The notes under the pieces were generated by a model. The model was not told the origin of the DNA, made no database searches, and worked only from the letters and a program-made list of their open reading frames with translations. Below, piece after piece: positions 8,687-18,006 of a stretch of DNA of 64,000 nucleotides. The position numbers and the translations under genes were made by a program. Every line of letters starts with the position of its first letter. Within the stretch, counting starts at the first letter, position 1. Source of the stretch: Rhizobium lentis (GTDB taxonomy: Bacteria; Pseudomonadota; Alphaproteobacteria; Rhizobiales; Rhizobiaceae); assembly GCF_014200175.1 (NCBI RefSeq), contig NZ_JACHBD010000009.1, positions 248,001 through 312,000 on the forward strand, given 5' to 3'.

Positions 8687-8977
8687 GGCGATGTCACGTT
8701 GTCTGCAGTTTAACGGTTGACGGATAATTGGGCGAGGATGAGTTCGACGACGGTCAGTTACAAGAGCCACCGCTTGCCACGCAGATCATCGCCTATGCGG
8801 TGTGGCTGTACTTCCAGTTTCCGTTGAGTCTGCGGTGGATCGAGGAAATGCTGTTGGAGCGGGGCATTGTCGTATCGTACGAAACGATCCGGCGATCGGG
8901 CCGTAAATGTGGGGCGGCTTATGCCAAGCAGTTGCGCAGAAAGAAGCCGTCGCAAAAGGATATCTGGCCAATTATTG
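8687..8977 (+). mobile_element. Left-end fragment of an IS6-family element
   Basis: Begins with GGCGATGTCACGTTGT, identical to the terminal repeat of the IS6-type element at 52455-53261, and encodes the start of its transposase: PLSLRWIEEMLLERGIVV then an ETIRRSGRK helix-turn-helix (frame 8728-8977). Similarity to the other copy stops at KDIW, just before the first catalytic Asp, so only about the first third remains and the piece is dead. Confidence 0.8.
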
Positions 8978-9060
8978 ATTTGATCGGGGGTTCGATTCCT
9001 TTCAAGGCGGCGGGTGTTGCTTCGGGTCTGCAACAGAGAATGTTGGCGCTCAATGGACGA

Positions 9061-9939
9061 TCAAGCAGCCTCTACCATTTTCGCTTCAATCCATCCGGCC
9101 AAGGTTTTAACGCCGAGATTTTGCCGGAGGTGATGAGCGATCCATAACTGCAATCTGTGTGGCCCGAGGATGAAACCGAACGGAGCAACAAGTTGTCCCG
9201 CATCGATCTCTCGCTGAACCAGATATTTGGGGGCCATGGCGACACCCGCCCCAAAAGTAGCGGCTTGGAGCATAAGATAAAAATGCTCATATTCCTCCGC
9301 AATCTGAAGTTCCGGAATTTCACTTCCAACGGCTGAAAGCCACTCTTCCCAAGCTCCTTTCCGCGTTGCAGTGCCCAAGACCTGCGCCGTTCTCAGATCG
9401 GCAGAGGATTTCAAGGGATGGCGCAACAGATAATCCGGGCTACAAACGGGCCCGATTTCCTCGCCAATCATGTCTAGAATCACGACATCCTCGGGCGCGC
9501 TATACATTGTGTTCCGAATGGCGACGCTGATACCGTCCCTGGCAAAATCGACTTCTCCATAGTTTACGTTGAGACGGAAATGGATATCCGGATTAAGTGC
9601 CTTGAATTCAGGTAGTTTTGGAATCAGCCAGTACTGCATGATCGTTGCCGAGCACGACAAGGTCAGTGGGCCAGCCGAAAGACGCGCTACCGCCAAGTTA
9701 AGGGACCGAAACCCTTCGCTGAGAGTATGCGCCATCTCGGCCCCCGCCGGTGTGGGCTCCGATGATTTCGAAAGGCGCCGGACCAGCGTCGTCGCGTACA
9801 GGCGTTCCAACTCGCGAACGTGACGGCTTATGGCGCCATGACTCACATCGAGTTCTTGTGCGGCTTTCGTCATACTTCCTAGCCGTATTGTCGCTTCGAA
9901 CGCGCGAAGAGCATGCAAGGGAAGATTTGCATAGGACAT
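9061..9939 (-). CDS. LysR-family regulator (GcvA-like)
   Basis: 292 aa from the ATG at 9939 (MSYANLPLHALRAF), chosen because GGAGG lies 7 nt upstream; the frame is open to 10008. Winged helix with SMTKAAQELDVSHGAISRHV, followed by a LysR substrate-binding domain. Divergent from the RuBisCO-like gene, so it is probably its activator, with a small sugar acid or lactone as co-inducer (inference). The IS6 fragment lies just beyond its 3' end. Confidence 0.9.
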   Translation of the reverse strand: MSYANLPLHALRAFEATIRLGSMTKAAQELDVSHGAISRHVRELERLYATTLVRRLSKSSEPTPAGAEMAHTLSEGFRSLNLAVARLSAGPLTLSCSATIMQYWLIPKLPEFKALNPDIHFRLNVNYGEVDFARDGISVAIRNTMYSAPEDVVILDMIGEEIGPVCSPDYLLRHPLKSSADLRTAQVLGTATRKGAWEEWLSAVGSEIPELQIAEEYEHFYLMLQAATFGAGVAMAPKYLVQREIDAGQLVAPFGFILGPHRLQLWIAHHLRQNLGVKTLAGWIEAKMVEAA

Positions 9940-10251
9940 CGATAGCCTCCTTACATACTGCAATAAACAGGATTCCCAGTCAGCATGGATGATGTCAGCT
10001 TCACGCACAGCAAAAAAGGTCTGAATTAGCAGACGCTCGACATTTTACACGGGAATATGCCGCCGGCGCAGCGATTGGATAGGCATGGAAGACAACTCAA
10101 TGATTCATTTTTATCTGATAACGTGATTCAAACTCACATCAGGCGGCTTGCATTGTGCCTGTTTTCAGGGAGCCGCGCGTGTATCATCGCCAGAACGATC
10201 ATGGGAGTACGGAGGAGGGTCCAGTACGCTTTCGATCGAGGAGGAGATATC
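9940..10251. promoter_or_regulatory. Divergent promoter region, LysR / RuBisCO-like operon
   Basis: 312 bp between the two divergently read genes. LysR proteins bind T-N11-A type sites in such intervals, but no strong palindrome stands out. Upstream in-frame codons of the RuBisCO-like frame (from 10057) are not supported by an RBS or homology. Confidence 0.4.
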
Positions 10252-11514
10252 GTGACCAATTCAATGCGCCTCGAGGCTGACTATATCCTCGAGACATACA
10301 TACCACCGGAACAAGCCGCGGAAATAATAGCCGGCGAACAGTCGAGTGGTACGTTTGTCGCGGTACCTGGCGAAACGCCCGAGTTAAAAGCGTTGGCGGC
10401 TGCAAAAGTGGAATCCCTCGAGACCATCGCAACGTACAATGCCGTTCCAGCCCTCGACGGTCGATATCCGACTGACGCTGCGATGCCTTTGCATCAGGTG
10501 AGGATGACGCTGTCCTGGCCCATTGCAACTGTTGGAACATCCCTTCCCAACATTCTGGCGACGGTCGCTGGCAATCTTTTTGAACTTGCCTGTGTAACTG
10601 GTCTCAGGATCGTCGACATTCGATTTCCCCCGCCGTTCTTCCAAAAATACAAAGGTCCTGCGTTCGGGATAGAAGGGACCAGAGAACTTAGCGGCGTTCG
10701 GACGGGACCGATGATCGGAACGATTATCAAGCCGAGTGTCGGCTTGACAGCAGAGCAAACCGCTTCTCTGGTCCAAGAGCTCGTCAATGGCGGGATCGAT
10801 TTCATTAAGGATGACGAGCTGCAAAGCGACTCTTCAGTCTGCCCGTTTGAAGACCGCGTTGATCGCGTGATGCGGGTGATCAACGAGGCCGCAGAACGGA
10901 CGGGCAAAAAGACGATGTACGCGTTCAACCTGACCGGCGATATGGATGAGATGCGGCGACGTCATGACAAGCTTGTCTCAGCTGGTGCAACATGTCTGAT
11001 GGTTAGCCTGAACTCAGTCGGCATGGCGGGTTTCGTGGGTTTGAGGTCGTTCAGCCAGCTCCCAATTCACGCCCATAGGAACGGTTGGGGTTATCTGACG
11101 CGTCACCGATTGTTGGGTTGGTCTTATGTTGCATGGCAGAAGATTTGGCGGCTGGCCGGCGCGGACCACATGCACGTCAACGGTGTCGACAACAAGTTTT
11201 CCGAAGACAATGAATCCGTCATTCGGTCGGCGCGTGAATGCCTGACGCCCATTTCGGAAGACAAGCCTTGTCTGGTCATGCCGGTATTTTCGAGCGGGCA
11301 GACCGTTCGTCAGGCCCACGCTACATATGCAGGGCTGCAGTCCGATGACCTGATTGTCACGGCTGGTGGCGGGATCGTGGCTCATCCCAAAGGACCTGCG
11401 GCGGGCGTCCAAGCTCTTCGCGATGCGTACCAGGCCGCCACCTCAGGAGAAAGCCTGGAGTCTGCCGCGAGGCGGAGCCATGAATTAAAACTTGCTCTGG
11501 AATCGGGCGCATGA
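10252..11514 (+). CDS. RuBisCO-like protein (form IV), probable 3-oxo-isoapionate-4-phosphate enzyme
   Basis: 420 aa from a GTG at 10252 with RBS GAGGAGGAG; a longer frame from 10057 has no RBS. RuBisCO-fold features: K160 in TIIKPSVGLT, and the carbamyl-lysine/metal motif K186, D188, E189 in GGIDFIKDDE. The loop-6 GKLEG lysine motif of true RuBisCO is absent, which places it among RuBisCO-like proteins. Its 4-nt overlap with a DUF1537 kinase is the arrangement described for D-apionate catabolism (OiaK kinase feeding OiaX or OiaT). Decarboxylase versus transcarboxylase/hydrolase cannot be decided here. Confidence 0.85.
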   Translation: MTNSMRLEADYILETYIPPEQAAEIIAGEQSSGTFVAVPGETPELKALAAAKVESLETIATYNAVPALDGRYPTDAAMPLHQVRMTLSWPIATVGTSLPNILATVAGNLFELACVTGLRIVDIRFPPPFFQKYKGPAFGIEGTRELSGVRTGPMIGTIIKPSVGLTAEQTASLVQELVNGGIDFIKDDELQSDSSVCPFEDRVDRVMRVINEAAERTGKKTMYAFNLTGDMDEMRRRHDKLVSAGATCLMVSLNSVGMAGFVGLRSFSQLPIHAHRNGWGYLTRHRLLGWSYVAWQKIWRLAGADHMHVNGVDNKFSEDNESVIRSARECLTPISEDKPCLVMPVFSSGQTVRQAHATYAGLQSDDLIVTAGGGIVAHPKGPAAGVQALRDAYQAATSGESLESAARRSHELKLALESGA

Positions 11515-12851
11515 ATAGAGCGCTTGCATCGCTACCTTCGGGTCCGTTGGTTTCCTTCTACGGCGACGATTTCACGGGATCGTCTGCTGCGATGGAAGCA
11601 TTTGCCTGGCAAGGCATCAAGACGGTGCTTTTTCTCGATGTTCCCTCGGCAGAACGTTTGGCAGAATTTTCCGATTACAGATGCATCGGTATCGCCGGGA
11701 TAGCGCGCTCCAAAAGCCCGGCCTGGATGGATGCTCATCTACCCGCAATCTTCGAACGTTTGGGAAAAACGGGCTCTGCCGTCGTGCACTACAAGGTTTG
11801 TTCGACTTTCGATTCCTCGCCGCAGATTGGCTCCATAGGGAAAGCGGCCGAACTGGGTGCGGAGCTGTTCCCCGGTCCAATCCCGATGTTGGTCGGTGAT
11901 CTTGGGATGGGCCGGATTCAGGTTTTCGGCCATCTCTTTGCTCAAGCCAGTGGCCAGTATTATCGGTTGGATCGTCACCCAACAATGGCCAATCATCCAT
12001 CGACACCGATGCAAGAATCCGACCTGGCCCGACATCTGGCTGCTCAGACGAGTTTGCCCATATCGAATATTGACTTCCTCCGACTGAAAGCGGGTGATCC
12101 GACAGAGGTCATCCCCCAGAACGACCCAGACAAGTCGCAAATATACTCAATCGATCTGCTCGATGAGGAGACGTTGCGCGCCGCAGGACAGGCCATCTGG
12201 ACCGCAGGGAGGGAGCAGAAGTTCGTTATCGGCTCGCAAGGCGTGCAGGCAGCACTCGCGGCTTATTGGCGTTCAGTGGGTCTCTTGACGGATCCTCAGA
12301 TCGAAACATTGGTCCAAGCGGTGAACAGAATTGCTGTGGTGTCTGGATCGGTTTCGCCCATCACTGCCGCCCAGATCGAGCACGCGACGTCTCATGGTTT
12401 CGAGGCCATTCGGCTCGATCTTGGCCGGGTGTCAGACCAGAACGCGTGGAACGCCGAAATTGAACTTGCGGTGACTAAATCCAAGTCCGCTCTGTCTGAA
12501 GGTCGCGATCCCCTGGTGTTTACAGCCAAGGGTCCCGACGACCCCGCTGTCCGGCAGTTCAAAGAGAAATTCTACCACGACCGGGCGACGGCTGAGGCCG
12601 CCAACGATCTCATAGGAAGCAGCCTTGGACAGATACTCGATCGGCTGATCATCGAAGCGGGCTTAAGTCGTGTGGTTTTGTCGGGAGGAGACACGTCTAG
12701 CCATGCTGCGTTGAGGCTCAAAATCGACGCCTTGACCAGTGTCGCAAAGCTGGCTCCTGGCGGTCCGTTGTGCCGGGCTCATTCTGCAGACCCGTCCAGA
12801 AATGGAATCGAGATCGCAATGAAGGGCGGGCAGGTGGGATCTGTCGGCTAA
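11511..12851 (+). CDS. DUF1537 four-carbon acid sugar kinase family protein (3' end altered)
   Basis: 446 aa. N-terminal FYGDDFTGSSAAMEAF substrate-binding motif (about 16-31) and C-terminal nucleotide-binding SGGDTSSHAAL followed by PGGPLCRAHS. The family phosphorylates erythronate, threonate or 3-oxo-isoapionate. Start ATG overlaps the RuBisCO-like gene stop (ATGA). The usual C-terminal tail after the KGGQVG block is missing: the frame ends 3 residues later at a junction that runs into the middle of an SDR gene, so about ten residues appear to be replaced. Activity may persist. Confidence 0.85.
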   Translation: MNRALASLPSGPLVSFYGDDFTGSSAAMEAFAWQGIKTVLFLDVPSAERLAEFSDYRCIGIAGIARSKSPAWMDAHLPAIFERLGKTGSAVVHYKVCSTFDSSPQIGSIGKAAELGAELFPGPIPMLVGDLGMGRIQVFGHLFAQASGQYYRLDRHPTMANHPSTPMQESDLARHLAAQTSLPISNIDFLRLKAGDPTEVIPQNDPDKSQIYSIDLLDEETLRAAGQAIWTAGREQKFVIGSQGVQAALAAYWRSVGLLTDPQIETLVQAVNRIAVVSGSVSPITAAQIEHATSHGFEAIRLDLGRVSDQNAWNAEIELAVTKSKSALSEGRDPLVFTAKGPDDPAVRQFKEKFYHDRATAEAANDLIGSSLGQILDRLIIEAGLSRVVLSGGDTSSHAALRLKIDALTSVAKLAPGGPLCRAHSADPSRNGIEIAMKGGQVGSVG

Positions 12852-13497
12852 AGCCGCAGAAAAAGCTGCGGATCAACTGAGAGCCGCAAGGCTTAACGCG
12901 CAGTCAGTCGTGATGGATGTCGGCAATCCCGCTTCGATCGCGGAGGCATTTAAAGCTGTTGAGGCCGAACATGGTCGCTGCGATGTCCTCGTCAATAATG
13001 CCGGCATCGCCAAGACATTTCCATTTATCGATTTTCCCTATGACAACTGGACTGCAACGATCAACATCAACGTAACAGGGTCACTGCTGTGCAGTCAGCA
13101 TGCCGCGCGGCTTATGCAGCGATCGGGTTGGGGCAGGATCATCAACATTGCGTCTGTGGCGGGCGAGCGCGCCGTTGGCCATGGCCGGACCGCATACGGT
13201 GTGTCAAAGGCAGCAGTCATCGGCCTGACCAGGCAGATGGCTGCCGAACTTGCGGCATACGGCATCACCAGCAATGCCGTTGCGCCCGGTCCCGTGGACA
13301 CACCGCTGACCGAGGTTCTCCACTCTGCGGAGTTCAGGGCTACATACACGGCAGCCATTCCGGCGAGGCGTTACGGGAAACCGAGTGAGATTGCGTCAAC
13401 AGTATCGTTTCTGGCGTCCGAGGGCGCAAGCTATGTGAATGGCGCGGTCATTCCGGTAGACGGTGGCTTTCTCGCAGCCGGGGCGCTCCCGGCTTAA
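12838..13497 (+). pseudogene. 5'-truncated short-chain dehydrogenase/reductase
   Basis: In-frame SDR-like sequence can be read from about 12838 (DLSAKAAEKAADQLRAA) although the first start codon is a GTG at 12910. NNAG, the Ser of NIASVAG, and the YGVSK catalytic Tyr/Lys are present, and the C-terminus is normal (PVDGGFLA). The first 35-40 residues with the TGxxxGIG nucleotide-binding loop are gone because the gene begins inside the altered 3' end of the kinase. It should not bind NAD(P) normally. Probably once the dehydrogenase of this pathway. Confidence 0.8.
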
Positions 13498-13660
13498 AGC
13501 GGGCAGTTTGAAATGAGCATCGGTGGTGTGCGGCCATTTTGGGACGAGGAGCCCTCGGTTTCCGGCACATCGCTCGAAGTAGAATACGCATGAAACCAAC
13601 GTTCAACAGAAAGCGACGTGCAATACCTGGGAGGTAGGGCGCGCAGGAGGAGTATGCCTC

Positions 13661-14671
13661 ATGGAAATGCAATTTAAACAGGGGCCTTCGTCAGTCCCGT
13701 TCTTCAAGACGATGCAAAAATTCCCAGCCGGGATGATGTTGATCCCGCTCATACTGGGTGTCCTCATCAACACTTTTGCTCCGGACGCGCTCAGGATCGG
13801 CGGTTTCACCCAAGCATTGTTCAAGGACGGTGCGCTGGCTCTGATCGGGCTGCTGATTTTTGCGACCGGTGCGCAAATCACTGGCAGCCATAGCGGCAAG
13901 GCAGCCGCTGCTACCACCGGGGTAGTGCTAGTGTGCAAGACCCTGATCCCGGCGGCGATCGCAGTAATGCTAGGCCTTATATTTGGGCTTGAAGGGTTCT
14001 GGGGAATATCGATCCTGGCCTTGCTTGCGATTATGGGCAACAGTAACGGAGCCCTGTGGCTGGCTTTCGCCGGCGAGTACGGCGACGAACGAGACACAGG
14101 TGCCTATGTCGCCAGTGCCTTCGATGATGGTCCGTTTCTCGCCATGATCTTTCTGGGCGCATCCGGCCTCGGGCAGATCCCGTTCATGGCCCTCGTTGCA
14201 GCGATTGTCCCGTTTGCTCTGGGTCTGATCGTCGGCGCTGTCGATCGCGAGTGGACCCGTGTGCTTGATAGCGTGCCGAGCATCACCATCCCCTTTATGT
14301 CCTTTGCCGTTGGAACTGGCATCAGCCTGGGCACAGTACTGACGGGTGGAGTTCAGGGCCTGTTCCTTGGCGTTGGCGTCGTTGTTTTCACAGGCGGGCT
14401 CACTTACCTCGGCTATCGGTTTTTGTTGCGCCGTGGTTCGAAGAGCGGCATTGGCTTTGCGGCAGGTACAACGGCTGGTAACGCCGTTGCCGTCCCTATG
14501 GCCGTCGCCGTCGCCGACCCCCGCTTCCTGCCCTTCGTCGAATCGGCCGCCGCGCAAACTGCGACAGCAGTTCTGGTGACTGCCATCCTTGCACCAATTG
14601 TAGCCTCGTGGGTACTCAAACGCTCAGGCGGGCTCACTGTGCACGATCCGGTGGCCGCGAGCGTGGCGTAA
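13661..14671 (+). CDS. 2-keto-3-deoxygluconate permease family transporter (KdgT-like)
   Basis: 336 aa, about ten hydrophobic segments and glycine-rich loops, opening IPLILGVLINTFAPDALRIGG with LLIFATGAQITGSHSG, as in KdgT sugar-acid:proton symporters. RBS GGAGGAG lies before the ATG. Placed after the RuBisCO-like/kinase genes, it probably imports the sugar acid this pathway consumes. Substrate is inferred from neighbours. Confidence 0.85.
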   Translation: MEMQFKQGPSSVPFFKTMQKFPAGMMLIPLILGVLINTFAPDALRIGGFTQALFKDGALALIGLLIFATGAQITGSHSGKAAAATTGVVLVCKTLIPAAIAVMLGLIFGLEGFWGISILALLAIMGNSNGALWLAFAGEYGDERDTGAYVASAFDDGPFLAMIFLGASGLGQIPFMALVAAIVPFALGLIVGAVDREWTRVLDSVPSITIPFMSFAVGTGISLGTVLTGGVQGLFLGVGVVVFTGGLTYLGYRFLLRRGSKSGIGFAAGTTAGNAVAVPMAVAVADPRFLPFVESAAAQTATAVLVTAILAPIVASWVLKRSGGLTVHDPVAASVA

Positions 14672-14695
14672 CGAGCCTTTGTGGAGGAACAGGTG

Positions 14696-14719
14696 CCTGG
14701 TTTCACTCCTGAAACCAGG
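14696..14719 (+). terminator. Stem-loop after the kdgT-like gene
   Basis: CCTGGTTTC, loop ACTCCT, GAAACCAGG: a perfect 9-bp stem 25 nt past the stop. No T-run follows, so it may be a weak terminator or an mRNA-stabilising hairpin. Confidence 0.55.
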
Positions 14720-14839
14720 TCATCGCACCAGTCAAACGCTCTGCCAGCCAGCGCTTTTCAAAGACCCGATCTTCAGGTTGTGGATACTGGTCAGGAGCAG
14801 CAAGAAACGAGGCCTGAACCACGAGCCTTGATGACATTT

Positions 14840-14855
14840 CATTGACATGTCAATG
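14840..14855. promoter_or_regulatory. 16-bp perfect palindrome, candidate operator
   Basis: CATTGACATGTCAATG lies about 300 bp upstream of the ribose-type ABC operon, in the 485-bp gap 14672-15156. The size and symmetry fit a dimeric repressor such as the GntR protein encoded at 20032. A half site TGATGACATT sits just before it. The rest of this gap contains no recognisable gene. Confidence 0.5.
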
Positions 14856-15156
14856 GGATTTCACTATGAGTTTATAGGGGGGGTTTTTGTCGTAGGGCAG
14901 GGAGTGGCTCGGTCCGGCGCAAAGTCTGAGACAATAATGAGGTTGCTACATTGGCACGTCTGGATGTGGCGCAGCTTGGTAAGGTTAGACCGGAAGACGA
15001 CATCGCGCGAGGTTGCCTTGGCGCCGTTGATGGCCCTGTGACCGCCGCCGACAGGCTCGTCATGCTCGCATGAGAAAAGCCTGACAAAACGGTGACGCCG
15101 ATTTCGCGGCGGTGCCCAGACAAATGTACATCATTCGTCGGAGGAGGAGCCGCGAC

Positions 15157-16728
15157 ATGAGTGCTGAGGTAATTAAAGCAAGTATACCCCCTGATGATTT
15201 AAACGGCGAAAAATTTGCCGCCAAAGTCTCGGGCATCGATAAAAAATTCGGCGTGGTGCACGCACTTAAAGGTGTTTCCATTTCGTTTCGTCGTGGCGAT
15301 GTTCACGCGATCGCGGGCGAAAACGGCGCTGGCAAATCAACGCTCATGAAGATCTTGTCGGGCGTGATCGGCAGCTACGACGGTTATATCGAGATCGAAG
15401 GCGAACGCTGTCGCTTTGACAGCATCCGCGATGCTGAAAGGCACGGCGTGTTTCTGGTTCCACAGGAACTCAATGTCGTGCCGGAACTGCGGGTTGGTGA
15501 ATACCTGTTCCTCAATCGGGAACCTCGCCGCTGGGGCATGGTGGATACGAAGACGCTGTGGGCAGACGCGGTCCGCTGGCTGGCAGTCTTCAAACTCGAC
15601 CTGTCTCCGTTGCTACGGATGGGCGAGTTGAGCACGCACCAGCAGCAACTCGTCAGCATCGCTCGGGCCATGACCCAGGGCGTGAAACTAATCATCCTCG
15701 ATGAGCCGACGTCGAACCTGACCGAGCGTGAGACCGAACTGATGTTCGAGCAGATTTCCGATCTTCACACGCACGGCGTGACCTCCATCTATATCTCTCA
15801 CCGGCTCCACGAGTTCGAGCGCATCGCAAACGCGGTGACAGTTATGCGCGACGGCGCGGTCGTCGATCATTTCCGCCTCCAGGGGCAATCAGATACACCA
15901 CGTCGCGTCGTTCAGGCCATGGTCGGGCGAGACCTGACGGAAATGTATCCCAAGCTCGCTTTCGTAGCTGGCAAGTCGAAATTATCTCTGCGGGAATGGA
16001 CCATTCCAAATCGCGGGCCGGGGCGTGCCAATTTCGTTGAAAATCTCAATCTCGATGTCCGCGCAGGCGAGGTCCTCGGGATATTCGGCCTGCTCGGTTC
16101 CGGAGCCTTCGACCTGACGCGCTCGCTCTTTGGAGTCCATGAGGCGAAGGTGCGGGGTAGGATGGAGATCGACGGCCGGGCCGTCAACGTCGTCAGTCCC
16201 AGAGACGCCATTCGCAGCGGCATCGCATACATTCCGGCCGAGAGAAAACGCGACGGGCTGATTGAAGCTCACTCGATCACGAGCAATATGACCCTGGCTG
16301 CACTCGGTCGTCTAACGCACTTCGGGGTTCTTGATCGCTATGCCGAACTGAAGCGCGTGCAGCAGTATGTGACGAGCCTCAAGGTCAAGTGTGGGTCTGT
16401 AGAACAGCCCATTTCGCAGCTTTCGGGCGGAAATCAGCAGAAGGTCGTTGCGGCGAAATGGCTGCTCACCGCACCGGAGGTCTTTATACTCGAAGAGCCG
16501 ACGCGAGGCGTGGACATCAATGCACGCGTCGATTTCTACGCGCTTATCAACGACCTCGCTGCGGCGGGCAAAGCAATCATCATCGTTTCCACCGATTTGC
16601 CTGAGGTGCTGGGCATGTCGGACCGTGTGCTGGCCATGCTCGAGGGGAGGATCGTGCGTGAATGGCCCCAGGGCGAGGCAACGGAGGAGGACGTGATGAC
16701 AGCAGCTGCAGGTGGATCCGGGCAATGA
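15157..16728 (+). CDS. Ribose-type (CUT2) ABC transporter ATP-binding protein
   Basis: 523 aa, two fused nucleotide-binding domains as in RbsA/MglA. Domain 1 has Walker A GENGAGKST at 54-62 and Walker B LIILDEPTSNL; domain 2 has a degenerate P-loop but retains signature LSGGNQQKVV and Walker B VFILEEPTRGVD. The start at 15157 (MSAEVIKAS) follows RBS GGAGGAGG; the frame is open from 15112. Followed by permease, binding protein and cyclase-family genes. Confidence 0.92.
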   Translation: MSAEVIKASIPPDDLNGEKFAAKVSGIDKKFGVVHALKGVSISFRRGDVHAIAGENGAGKSTLMKILSGVIGSYDGYIEIEGERCRFDSIRDAERHGVFLVPQELNVVPELRVGEYLFLNREPRRWGMVDTKTLWADAVRWLAVFKLDLSPLLRMGELSTHQQQLVSIARAMTQGVKLIILDEPTSNLTERETELMFEQISDLHTHGVTSIYISHRLHEFERIANAVTVMRDGAVVDHFRLQGQSDTPRRVVQAMVGRDLTEMYPKLAFVAGKSKLSLREWTIPNRGPGRANFVENLNLDVRAGEVLGIFGLLGSGAFDLTRSLFGVHEAKVRGRMEIDGRAVNVVSPRDAIRSGIAYIPAERKRDGLIEAHSITSNMTLAALGRLTHFGVLDRYAELKRVQQYVTSLKVKCGSVEQPISQLSGGNQQKVVAAKWLLTAPEVFILEEPTRGVDINARVDFYALINDLAAAGKAIIIVSTDLPEVLGMSDRVLAMLEGRIVREWPQGEATEEDVMTAAAGGSGQ

Positions 16729-17930
16729 ACATGAGCGCGAGGACAGCAGTGACGGCACAAACGACAACGAACAAGGGAGGGACATTCCGGAATCTGCCAG
16801 AAATGATGTCTCATGGCGAGCTTCGGCTGCTGCCGCTGATCATCGTTCTAATGGTGGTCTGGATGGTGATGCAGTATCTCACTGGCGGACTCTTTCTCAG
16901 TGCCCGCAATCTTACCAATTTGAGTGGCCAGGTCGCTATCACCGCACTGCTAACATCCGGCGCCGTCTTGATAATGATCCCGGGCTTCATCGATCTTTCT
17001 CTTGGCGCAACCGTTGCCGCCGCCGCCGTGATAGCCGCAATGGCTGGGGCCCAGTTCGAGCTTGCGCTTTGGCAGACCATCGTGGTCACCTTGGGCTTCG
17101 GCTTGGTGATAGGTCTTTGGCACGCTTTTTGGATCGCGTGGATGAAGGTGCCTTCCTTCATCGTGACCCTTGGCAGTTTGCTGGCCATACGCGGCTTATC
17201 GCTCGTCATCACCAATGCCGAGACGATATCGCCGAGCCCGGATATCCTTGTGATCTCGGACACGTCCTTGTCGGCAATGCTGAGTATTGTCGTCTTGATG
17301 GCCTTCTGGCTCGCCTTTGCACTGCTGCAGTTGCGGGAATGGAGGGCTCGGATGCAAGCAGGCATCAAGTCGTCATTTTTTTCCGTCGTCGGCATACCGG
17401 TGGTGTCGGTCGGGATCTTTGCATGCGGTGTCATGGTCGTGGCCGTTAGCTACAGGGGTTTGCCTCTGCCAGTGGTTTTCGTTCTGGCGGTTGTCGCCCT
17501 GACCGGCTGGCTGCTGCGTTACACTGCGTTCGGCCGACGGCTGTACGCCATCGGCGGCAATCGCCAGGCAGCCTTGCTCGCCGGAATCAATATTCGGGCA
17601 CATGTCTCGATAGTATTCGCTTTCATGGGGTTGCTCTACGGTTTGGCCGGGCTTGTTCTGGTTGCGCGTCTCGACAGCGCGCCGCCAGGCGCAATGCAGG
17701 GGCTCGAACTTAACGTTATCGCCGCAGCCGTGATCGGCGGAACCAGCCTCATGGGTGGCAGGGGAACCGTGGCTGGTGCGGTCATCGGCGCAATCCTAAT
17801 GGAAAGCTTGTCCAACGGTATGAGCCTCATGAACCTGCCGTCTGCCTACCAGTCCATCACAGTCGGTCTCGTACTTCTCTTTGCAGTTTACGCAGATATG
17901 CGCGGACGCGGCGGAAGATTTGGAGACTGA
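16725..17930 (+). CDS. Ribose-type (CUT2) ABC transporter permease
   Basis: 401 aa integral membrane protein of the RbsC/XylH family; the 401-aa length and extra loop around 200-240 resemble XylH-type permeases. Conserved GTVAGAVIGAILMESLSNGM segment near the C-terminus. The ATG at 16725 overlaps the ATPase stop by 4 nt. Confidence 0.9.
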   Translation: MNMSARTAVTAQTTTNKGGTFRNLPEMMSHGELRLLPLIIVLMVVWMVMQYLTGGLFLSARNLTNLSGQVAITALLTSGAVLIMIPGFIDLSLGATVAAAAVIAAMAGAQFELALWQTIVVTLGFGLVIGLWHAFWIAWMKVPSFIVTLGSLLAIRGLSLVITNAETISPSPDILVISDTSLSAMLSIVVLMAFWLAFALLQLREWRARMQAGIKSSFFSVVGIPVVSVGIFACGVMVVAVSYRGLPLPVVFVLAVVALTGWLLRYTAFGRRLYAIGGNRQAALLAGINIRAHVSIVFAFMGLLYGLAGLVLVARLDSAPPGAMQGLELNVIAAAVIGGTSLMGGRGTVAGAVIGAILMESLSNGMSLMNLPSAYQSITVGLVLLFAVYADMRGRGGRFGD

Positions 17931-18006
17931 TCGAAGCAATCTTCGACAACATGCTGGCTATCGAATTGTCGCCGATGGAGTGCGACAGAAACTGGGAGAG
18001 AGAAAC

